From Crocosphaera watsonii WH 8501 (GTDB lineage Bacteria; Cyanobacteriota; Cyanobacteriia; Cyanobacteriales; Microcystaceae), in NCBI RefSeq assembly GCF_000167195.1, contig NZ_AADV02000002.1:62001-126000 (forward strand): 64,000 bases of DNA, given 5' to 3'. The notes under the pieces were generated by a model. It saw only the letters and a program-made list of their open reading frames with translations. It ran no database searches and was not told the DNA's origin. Each line of letters starts with the position of its first letter. Positions within the stretch are counted from its first letter, which is position 1. Shown piece after piece: positions 57,376 to 64,000 of the stretch. Made by a program: the position numbers and the translations under genes.

Positions 57376-58277
57376 GAAAACTCTCCTAAAATTTTCACCT
57401 CTGGTTCTAATAATAAAGACCAATGAGACTGGACTTTTTCTTGAATATGATTAATGAGGTGGAAAATGTCCTGAGCTTTTGCCTGACCGCAATTTAAGAT
57501 GAAATTAGCATGACGTTGGGACACCTCTGCATCTCCCACTCTATAGCCTTTTAATCCTAATTGTTCGATTAACCAACCGGCTGCATAAGGACTAGGGTTA
57601 CGGAAAACGCTGCCACAACTAGGTTTATCGTAGGGTTGAGAACTTTTACGCTTCCAAAGGTTGTCTTGTGTCTTAGCAGTTATTTCTTCGCGAGTAAAGC
57701 CAGTTTGTAGTTGAAAAGTGGCTTCTATGACTAACCTTTTTCCTCCCTGTAACGCAGAGGTTCGATAACTATAATTTAGATCTTCTGGGGTCAAGGTTTC
57801 CACCTTGCCATCTGGGGACACCACCACAGCACTCACTAAAGAGTCAGCCGTACATTGATTGTGTGCCCCTGCATTCATTACCACTGCTCCCCCAACGGTT
57901 CCAGGTATCCCCACAGCCCATTCTAAGCCACTCCAGCCAAGTTTGGCCGCTTGCCAAGCCACACCAACAATGGGTTTTCCTGCTGCTACGGTAACTTGCC
58001 CTGTTGCCTCATCAAAGCGACGATGACGGAGATAACGGGTACTTAAGACTAACCCATCGATGCCGCGATCGCTGATCAACAGGTTGGATCCAGCGCCCAA
58101 TAACACCAAGGGAATATCTTGTTTTTGGAACCATTCAAAAGTTTCTTGTAACTGTTCAAAGTTTCTGGGGGCAGTATACCATTGGGCTTTTCCCCCCACT
58201 CGATAAGAGGTATGAGAGGCAAGGGAAACATTAGGGTGGATTATTGGTTCAGAAGAAGGTTTAAAAGCAGTAATCAT
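57363..58277 (-). CDS. murB: UDP-N-acetylenolpyruvoylglucosamine reductase
   Basis: MurB reduces UDP-GlcNAc-enolpyruvate to UDP-MurNAc with NADPH and FAD, in the second step of peptidoglycan synthesis. The 304-residue protein shows FAD-binding VLLGAGSNLLISDRGIDGLV, VGIPGTVGGAVVMNAGAHNQ and the type II pattern YSYRTSAL. SCGSVFRNP carries the catalytic serine and AEVSQRHANFILN precedes the active-site Glu region. It lies 87 bp downstream of murC on the same strand, forming a murCB operon. The C-terminus ends in a short repeat. Confidence 0.96.
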   Translation of the reverse strand: MITAFKPSSEPIIHPNVSLASHTSYRVGGKAQWYTAPRNFEQLQETFEWFQKQDIPLVLLGAGSNLLISDRGIDGLVLSTRYLRHRRFDEATGQVTVAAGKPIVGVAWQAAKLGWSGLEWAVGIPGTVGGAVVMNAGAHNQCTADSLVSAVVVSPDGKVETLTPEDLNYSYRTSALQGGKRLVIEATFQLQTGFTREEITAKTQDNLWKRKSSQPYDKPSCGSVFRNPSPYAAGWLIEQLGLKGYRVGDAEVSQRHANFILNCGQAKAQDIFHLINHIQEKVQSHWSLLLEPEVKILGEFSAAS

Positions 58278-58364
58278 GGCTATTAGGGGACAATGAGGGT
58301 AATTTGAGCAAGAAGACTAGAGATTAAAGTATTTATTCTTGTAGAAATTCAACTGATAACTAAA

Positions 58365-59876
58365 CTAAGCTGCTTGATATTGGGAAATGACTTGAGGAAT
58401 AATCTGATTGAGGTTCCCTGCACCTAAAAACAGCACTAAATCCCCCGGTTGCAGTAAACTGGTTAAGGCTTCATTTAAGGCTTTTAGAGATGGCTCATAG
58501 ATCACTTGGGCATGATGATTATCCTGTACTGCGATCGCTAAATCTTGGCCACTGATGTTGTGTCGGTTGACTTCTCCGGCACTGTAAATATCGGTTAAAA
58601 CTACAAGATCGGCGTAGTTGAAACAAACAGAAAACTCCTTCAAAAAGGTTGCAGTTCGACTGTAGCGATGGGGCTGAAAAATAGCCACAACACGAGAAAT
58701 ATTGTTACCATCCACTTTACAACGAGCAGCAGAGAGAGTTGCTTCAATCTCGCTAGGATGATGGGCATAATCATCTATAAAGGTAACACCGTTACAATGG
58801 CCACGTTGCTCAAACCGTCGTTTTGCCCCTTCAAAGGTGAATAAAGCATCAGCGATTACAGAAAATTCTAAGCCCAATTTTCGTCCTACGGCGATGGCAG
58901 CTAAAGCATTACTAACATTATGATTGCCGGGGATAGTTAAGCGCATTTCCCCTAAATACTTGTCTTTTTCCCAAACTTGTGCAGTAGTCCCGTTATGATC
59001 GCTCAAGAGTTGTTTAACTGTGTAATCTGCTCCCTTATTGCTATCTAAGCTGTAGGTGATAGAGGGCGTGAGTTGAGTTGCTACGGTTTCACAGTCGAGA
59101 CAACCGATTAAAATGTCGCACTGGGTTTCAAAAATTTGGAAAGTTTTGACCACATCATCTAGAGTTTGATAGTGATCGGGATGATCTAATTCAATATTAG
59201 TAACAATACCAATGTTAGGATAATGCTTAGTCAAAGACCCATCGGACTCATCCGCTTCTGCCACCAGATAACCCCCTCTAGCACCAATACGAGCATTTCC
59301 TTCCCAAGCATCCACTTCTCCACCAACAATAATGGTTGGATCAACCCCTGCCTTGAGGAGCATATAACCAATTAAACTACTGGTAGTAGTTTTGCCGTGG
59401 GTTCCGGCAACGGCAATACTTTGATAATCTCGAATCAAAGCAGCTAAGACATCGGAACGGTGGAAAATAGGGCAGCCTTTTTCCTTGGCTGCAGCATATT
59501 CCGAGTTATTATGACCAATAGCTGTTGAACAGATAACTTGGGGTAAATTTTTGTTAAAAGATAAAAGGTTAGAGTTTCCAAACCCTGTATTATGACCTTT
59601 GCGGTGGGTTAAGTCATTACCATTGGTAGCCACCGATACGGTTTCTAATATTTGTTCTGGACCATCGCTAAATAATTCTAAATTGGTTGCTTCTTGGCTG
59701 CTAAAAATATGCGCCCCAACCCCTTGTAATCGTTCAGTAATATGGGTTGAACGCAAATCAGACCCTGACACGGGTAATTGCCGTTTTGCCAGAACATATG
59801 CTAAAGCTGACATACCGATGCCACCAATGCCAATAAAATGAAAGGGCCGTCCACTAAAATCTACGGTTTTCACCAT
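58365..59876 (-). CDS. murC: UDP-N-acetylmuramate-L-alanine ligase
   Basis: MurC adds L-Ala to UDP-MurNAc using ATP. The 503-residue protein shows the N-terminal Rossmann motif FIGIGGIGMSALAYVL, the P-loop VAGTHGKTTTSSLIGYML, EADESDGSLTKHYP, ELDHPDHY and DDYAHHPSEIEATL. An insertion of about 45 residues near residue 65 (FSDGPEQILETVSVATNGND) lengthens the first domain compared with E. coli MurC; this is seen in some cyanobacteria. It is first in the murC-murB pair. Confidence 0.96.
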   Translation of the reverse strand: MVKTVDFSGRPFHFIGIGGIGMSALAYVLAKRQLPVSGSDLRSTHITERLQGVGAHIFSSQEATNLELFSDGPEQILETVSVATNGNDLTHRKGHNTGFGNSNLLSFNKNLPQVICSTAIGHNNSEYAAAKEKGCPIFHRSDVLAALIRDYQSIAVAGTHGKTTTSSLIGYMLLKAGVDPTIIVGGEVDAWEGNARIGARGGYLVAEADESDGSLTKHYPNIGIVTNIELDHPDHYQTLDDVVKTFQIFETQCDILIGCLDCETVATQLTPSITYSLDSNKGADYTVKQLLSDHNGTTAQVWEKDKYLGEMRLTIPGNHNVSNALAAIAVGRKLGLEFSVIADALFTFEGAKRRFEQRGHCNGVTFIDDYAHHPSEIEATLSAARCKVDGNNISRVVAIFQPHRYSRTATFLKEFSVCFNYADLVVLTDIYSAGEVNRHNISGQDLAIAVQDNHHAQVIYEPSLKALNEALTSLLQPGDLVLFLGAGNLNQIIPQVISQYQAA

Positions 59877-60127
59877 TACCTCTCCTCAGACACCACTAAA
59901 GTGAAATCAACTAATTATGATTTTACGGGCTATGATATCAAAAACTGACTCGTTGGTCATTAAGACACTTCATTTTCAGTATGTACCACATCAGATTATC
60001 TGAACCCAGTTTCTTCTCAAGAGTTCCCTGAATGGTCTCTATGGAGCAAAAATTATGGTATCTTGAATAAAGCCGTGATGCGCTCAAAGATTAATATAAC
60101 CACAAAATCATAATTTGTAGGAGAACA

Positions 60128-60613
60128 ATGGTAAAACGACTCATCCTGACGGCGATCGCCGCTGTCTTTTTCTTTTTACAATTCCCCATCCATAATGCTA
60201 CTGCCTTAGAATTAAACGAAAAAACTCGCACAATTCCTTTAGCCGAAGATGGGCAAGAGACAACTCTCAGTGACCAACAATTGGCCAATGGTAACAGACT
60301 ATTTATACGTGAATGTACTCAGTGTCATTTACAAGGGAAAACCAAAACCAATAATAACGTTAGTTTAGGGCTAGAAGACTTAGCTGGGGCTGAACCTCGT
60401 CGCGATAATTTATTAGCGATCGTTGATTACCTCAAGCAACCCACCAGTTACGATGGAGAAGACGATTACACCGAATTCCACGTTAATGTTAATCGTCCTG
60501 ACATCTATCCAGAGTTAAGAGACTTCACCGAGGAGGATCTTTATGATGTATCTGGTTATGTTTTAGTAGCACCTAAATTAGATTCTTACTGGGGTGGCTC
60601 AATTTACTTCTAA
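60128..60613 (+). CDS. psbV: Photosystem II cytochrome c550
   Basis: PsbV is an extrinsic lumenal PSII subunit that stabilises the oxygen-evolving Mn cluster. The 161-residue precursor has a lumen-targeting signal (LILTAIAAVFFFLQFPIHNA, cleaved near ATA-LE). The mature start is LELNEKTRTIPLAEDGQETT, with the haem-binding motif CTQCH at about residues 64-68 and LLAIVDYLKQPTSYDGEDDY. The distal axial His is expected in the segment EFHVNVNRPDIYPELR. It ends WGGSIYF, as usual. A ribosome binding site (AGGAGA) precedes the ATG and a terminator follows at 60653. Confidence 0.98.
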   Translation: MVKRLILTAIAAVFFFLQFPIHNATALELNEKTRTIPLAEDGQETTLSDQQLANGNRLFIRECTQCHLQGKTKTNNNVSLGLEDLAGAEPRRDNLLAIVDYLKQPTSYDGEDDYTEFHVNVNRPDIYPELRDFTEEDLYDVSGYVLVAPKLDSYWGGSIYF

Positions 60614-60652
60614 AACAAATTATTAAAATAATTTGAGTTCATTTTTAATTTT

Positions 60653-60683
60653 ATCTCTCTAGTTTTTTCTAGGGAGATTTTTT
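60653..60683 (+). terminator. Rho-independent terminator of psbV
   Basis: ATCTCTCTAG (60653-60662) pairs with CTAGGGAGAT (60669-60678), with one G-T pair, and is followed by TTTTT. It lies 39 bp after the psbV stop. Confidence 0.85.
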
Positions 60684-60728
60684 CTCAACGGATAATGGAT
60701 AATATAGAAGCCGAGATATAACCGCTAA

Positions 60729-61189
60729 ATGCTCTTACTACTATTTCATCTAGGGGATGAAAGATACGCCATTGATGGTACAAAAGTTGTGGAAATTATC
60801 CCACAAGTGTTACTGAGAAAACTCTACCAAGCACCAAAATACGTAGCCGGGGTGTTTAACTATCGGAGTAAAATCGTGCCGGCCATCGATTTATGTTATC
60901 TAATTGGGGAATATCCCTGTCGTCATTGTCTGAGTACAAGGATTATCATAGTAATTATCCTATGCCTGATGGTACCACCCGCTACCTTGGCCTAATGGCA
61001 GAACGAGTAACAGACACCCTCTATAAGTCAGAAGAAGAATGGATGTCAACAGAAGTCTCCTCTGAGGTAGCCGCCTACTTTGGAGAGATGATTCCTGAAA
61101 AAGACGGTATGATTCAAAGACTAAGGGTTGATAAATTACTCTCGGATGCTCAACGAAGCTGGTTGTTACCGGAAAATCTCTCACAGTAA
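60729..61189 (+). pseudogene. cheW: CheW-like adaptor with a single-base frameshift
   Basis: The first frame (60729-60995) encodes MLLLLFHLGDERYAIDGTKV, APKYVAGVFNYRSKIVPAID and LCYLIGEYP, the first half of a CheW domain. Near 60951 one base is missing; the other frame then continues NYPMPDGTTRYLGLMAERVT and WLLPENLSQ, the second half. Joined, they make about 153 residues, the normal CheW size. CheW couples receptors to a CheA kinase. It heads an operon with cheR and an MCP. Either a real mutation or a sequencing error in this window; the sharp break and intact remainder make an error plausible. Confidence 0.75.
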
Positions 61190-61197
61190 GCAAAACG

Positions 61198-62397
61198 ATG
61201 AACCAAGACTATCAAGGGATTAAGAAGTTATTAGCCCAAAAAATTGGTTTGGGTCCAGATAAAATTGGTCAGCGTCAGTTAGTTAGGGCGGTCAATATCC
61301 GTCAACAAGCTTGTGGCCTCAAGAAAATATCGGATTATTTAAAACGATTACAATCTTCAGCTTATGAATTTCAAGAATTGGTTGAAGAAATTGTCATTGG
61401 AGAAACTTGGTTTTTTCGGCATCGAGAGGCATTTTCTTTATTACATCATTATGTTAAAACTCAATGGCTGCCCTCCGGCTCACAAGAAACCCTAAGAATA
61501 CTCAGTGTTCCTTGTTCAACGGGGGAAGAACCCTACTCCATTGCCATGACTTTACTCAACTCTCCTTTAACCTCACGACAATTTATGGTTGAAGGGATGG
61601 ATATTAGTCAGGAAGCATTGACAATTGCGAAAAAAGGTGTTTATGGAAAAAACTCTTTTCGTTCTCACGATCAAGTAGATTATCGGCATTTTTTTGAGGT
61701 TGAGGAAAATCGTTATCAAGTTTCCCCCTCAATTCGCCGTCAAGTTAAGTTTTCTGCTAAAAACTTACTGTCTGCTTGGCCTCCGAATTATCCTCCCTAT
61801 CATGTGATTTTTTGTCGTCATCTATTAATTTATTTAGATGAAGCCTCTCGCGATCGCGTTCTCAAAACCTTAGATAATCTGTTATCAGAGGGGGGATTAT
61901 TATTCGTTGGTGCCGTAGAAACCACCTTGGTTAAAAGTCCTCATTTTCACTTTATGCCGTACCCCTCGGCTTTTGCTTATCAAAAAGTTGCCCTCCCTGT
62001 GGGCAAAGTTACTTCAAGATCAACGCAAATTCACCAACCTTTGAGGCGATCGCCTCCGAACAAAAAACCCTCAAAACAACAAATCCAAGTTTCTCCTTTA
62101 GAAATAGCACAAAAGTTCGCTAATCAGGGAAAATTAGAAGAAGCGGCCCAATCTTGTCAAACTTATCTCCAACAAAATCCCATTGATGCTGAGGGTTATG
62201 TCTTGTTGGGGGAGATTTCTCAAGCGCAAGACAACCCAGAAGAAGCTCAACGGTGTTTCCAAAAAGCTCTCTATCTTCAGCCTAATTATCGCAAAGCTTT
62301 AGTTCATTTAGCCTTGCTGCGAGAAAGTAAAGGAGATAAACAAGGGGCAGCCATCCTAAAAAATCGCATTCAACGATTAGAGAATCTTCAAGGTTGA
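61198..62397 (+). CDS. cheR: CheR-type protein methyltransferase with C-terminal TPRs
   Basis: The 399-residue protein methylates glutamates of chemoreceptors using SAM. The CheR N-domain (residues 1-75) precedes the catalytic domain with [14 protein letters not shown], the SAM motif [57 protein letters not shown] and [17 protein letters not shown]. After a basic linker (residues 275-300) come two or three TPR units ([20 protein letters not shown]). This fusion is typical of alternative chemosensory pathways such as Wsp and Frz. It is eight bp after the cheW frame and five bp before the MCP gene. Confidence 0.93.
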   Translation: MNQDYQGIKKLLAQKIGLGPDKIGQRQLVRAVNIRQQACGLKKISDYLKRLQSSAYEFQELVEEIVIGETWFFRHREAFSLLHHYVKTQWLPSGSQETLRILSVPCSTGEEPYSIAMTLLNSPLTSRQFMVEGMDISQEALTIAKKGVYGKNSFRSHDQVDYRHFFEVEENRYQVSPSIRRQVKFSAKNLLSAWPPNYPPYHVIFCRHLLIYLDEASRDRVLKTLDNLLSEGGLLFVGAVETTLVKSPHFHFMPYPSAFAYQKVALPVGKVTSRSTQIHQPLRRSPPNKKPSKQQIQVSPLEIAQKFANQGKLEEAAQSCQTYLQQNPIDAEGYVLLGEISQAQDNPEEAQRCFQKALYLQPNYRKALVHLALLRESKGDKQGAAILKNRIQRLENLQG

Positions 62398-62401
62398 AAC
62401 T

Positions 62402-64000
62402 ATGAAATTTTACAGATCGATGACTATCGAATCCAAACTATTGGGACTGTTGGTATTTTCTGCTTTTATTATGGGAGTTGGTGCCATAGTTACTTGGGTG
62501 GGGATGTCTAAGCTATACGCGGAAGTTAGACAAATGTCAGAAGAAGATTTATCTTTGATTCAAAATTTGATTTTAATGCAGGAAAATCAACTGGAACAAG
62601 TGCTTAACTTTGAGAAAGCTTATATCGCTGGCGTTAATAGTGTCAATAACCCCACCAATAAAACTAATTTTAATCAATCTCGTACTAACTTTCTTAATAA
62701 TCAAAGTCGGGTTCGTACTGCCATCGAATCTTCCCAAAGTCTCATTCGTAAGCAACTAGATACTGCCAATAACCCAAAAGATGAAAGTGATTTTCAGGCG
62801 ATCGCCGATAGCTTAAACGATTACGAACAAGCTCATATTAGTTATAACACTGGGGCTGAGAAGGTGTTCAGTTTAATCAATAGTAATGACATCGATTCTG
62901 CTAGAAATATTGGCAGCAGAGTTCAGGCTTCTCAAGATGGACTCAAAGACAAAAATATTGCTCTAGTTAACCAGGTAGTTGGTTTATCCCAAGATTCTGC
63001 TAAAGTAGCGAAACAACATCAACAAAATACCGTTAACATTGTTTCTATTACGTTTATCATTAGTATTATTACAATTATCAGTTTAGGCTACTGGATTACT
63101 CGTACCATTACTCACTCTTTAGGACACGCAGTTCAACTGGCAGAAGAGGTTTCTAATGGCAATCTCACCGGAGAAGTAGAAGTAATTTCTAAGGATGAAA
63201 TTGGACAACTTCTAGAAGCTTTAAAAATCATGATTTATAACCTTAATTCTTTAATTTCTAAGGTACAACAATCGGGTATTGCTATTACCAGTTCAACAAC
63301 ACAAATGGCTGCTTCTCGCAAACAATTAGAAGCGACTTTAACCGAACAAATTGCTTCGACTAATGAGGTAACAACCACCGCCCAAGAAATTGCTAATACC
63401 TCTGAAGAATTAGTCAATACCATGGAACAAATTACGGAACTTTCCCAAAGTACGGCCACCGCAGCAAATCAAGGTCAAGATGATTTGGGGAGGATGGAAA
63501 CTACTATGCGTCAATTGGCAGAAGCAACCACTTCTATTGCTTCTAAATTGGGAATTATGAGTGAAAAAGCCCACAATATTAACAGTGTGGTCTTAACTAT
63601 CACCAAAGTAGCGGATCAAACCAATTTATTGTCTTTAAACGCTGCTATTGAAGCAGAAAAAGCAGGAGAATATGGTGCAGGGTTTGCAGTAGTTGCCAGG
63701 GAAATTCGTCGTTTAGCGGATCAAACTGCGGTAGCAACCTTAGAAATTGAACAGATGGTTAAAGAAATGCAATCTGCTGTTTCTACAGGAGTTATGGAAA
63801 TGGATAAATTTAATAAAGAAGTGAGTAGTAGTGTGCAAGATGTGGGCAATATTAGTCATCAAATTGCTCAAGTTATCGAACAGGTGCAAAGTATTACCCC
63901 TCGCTTTGAATTAGTGAGTAAAAGCATGGAAGAACAATCTCGCAGCGCCCAACATATCCGTGAAGCGATGGAACAGTTGAGCGAAGGGTCCGAACAAACC
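62402..64000 (+). CDS. Methyl-accepting chemotaxis protein, 3' end outside window
   Basis: The frame is open from ATG 62402 to the end of the window (533 residues). A first membrane helix ([20 protein letters not shown], about 14-34), a helical extracytoplasmic domain of about 170 residues, a second helix ([20 protein letters not shown], about 217-237), then a HAMP domain ([20 protein letters not shown]) follow. The cytoplasmic signalling coiled coil has the tip [20 protein letters not shown] ([19 protein letters not shown]). It is the receptor of the adjacent cheW-cheR operon; the ligand is unknown. Confidence 0.93.
   Translation, partial: MKFYRSMTIESKLLGLLVFSAFIMGVGAIVTWVGMSKLYAEVRQMSEEDLSLIQNLILMQENQLEQVLNFEKAYIAGVNSVNNPTNKTNFNQSRTNFLNNQSRVRTAIESSQSLIRKQLDTANNPKDESDFQAIADSLNDYEQAHISYNTGAEKVFSLINSNDIDSARNIGSRVQASQDGLKDKNIALVNQVVGLSQDSAKVAKQHQQNTVNIVSITFIISIITIISLGYWITRTITHSLGHAVQLAEEVSNGNLTGEVEVISKDEIGQLLEALKIMIYNLNSLISKVQQSGIAITSSTTQMAASRKQLEATLTEQIASTNEVTTTAQEIANTSEELVNTMEQITELSQSTATAANQGQDDLGRMETTMRQLAEATTSIASKLGIMSEKAHNINSVVLTITKVADQTNLLSLNAAIEAEKAGEYGAGFAVVAREIRRLADQTAVATLEIEQMVKEMQSAVSTGVMEMDKFNKEVSSSVQDVGNISHQIAQVIEQVQSITPRFELVSKSMEEQSRSAQHIREAMEQLSEGSEQT

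Overview
The window looks like a chromosomal segment of a unicellular marine diazotrophic cyanobacterium of the Crocosphaera/Cyanothece type. The evidence is a beta-carboxysome operon (ccmK2-ccmK1-ccmL-ccmM-ccmN), psbV (cytochrome c550), sqdB (sulfolipid synthesis), a GUN4-domain protein, an NtcA-type glnA promoter, many GCGATCGC (HIP1) sites, low GC content and a very high load of insertion sequences. Species assignment is inference from these traits.

Layout. 1-6.3 kb: the 3' end of ilvE, a GT-A glycosyltransferase, a membrane protein, glnA with a textbook NtcA promoter, a MITE-like repeat, a GUN4-domain gene whose start lies inside a G/C repeat, and a small coiled-coil protein. 6.5-11.3 kb: a transposon cluster with an IS5/IS1182-type element abutting a decayed IS630 transposase, then an intact IS1634-type element with 19-bp ends. 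11.8-24.7 kb: housekeeping and envelope genes (DUF2808, giant TamB/TIC236-like protein, inositol-phosphatase plus hydrolase pair, CheY-like receiver, TPR protein, GT2, DUF1269, leucine-rich-repeat protein). 24.9-39.8 kb: three glycosyltransferases, DUF423, sqdB, an internally deleted cysS, YjbQ and a 1220-residue cadherin-repeat/RTX protein, cut by two copies of a 2177-bp IS. 39.7-46.4 kb: a Uma2 nuclease, thiC with a TPP riboswitch, and the ccm operon. 46.6-53.9 kb: a decay zone with a broken nSTAND conflict gene, an interrupted PEP-CTERM gene, an IS66 element, the third 2177-bp IS, and fragments of LamG, DUF29 and Doc-toxin genes. 53.9-64 kb: wecB, siroheme/cobalamin genes (cobA, cbiX-type chelatase), DUF2996, murC-murB, psbV, and a chemotaxis-like operon (cheW with a frameshift, cheR-TPR, mcp running off the end).

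The most unusual item is the 2177-bp IS, present three times at over 99% identity. It carries a divergent accessory ORF (137 codons) beside a transposase ORF with the same in-frame amber stop in every copy. A 21-nt dyad of the form TTAGCG-N9-CGCTAA sits just inside each end and between the two genes. The same dyad occurs twice more outside the IS at 48.7-48.9 kb. This looks like a self-regulating mobile element with a dedicated accessory factor, but function is inferred from arrangement only. Other notable items are the cysS deletion scar, an A AAA AAG slip site between the two halves of the broken nSTAND gene, a 9-bp dyad inside the NtcA-dependent glnA promoter, and several small repeat families (MITE, G/C hairpins, 8-nt C-rich tandem arrays).
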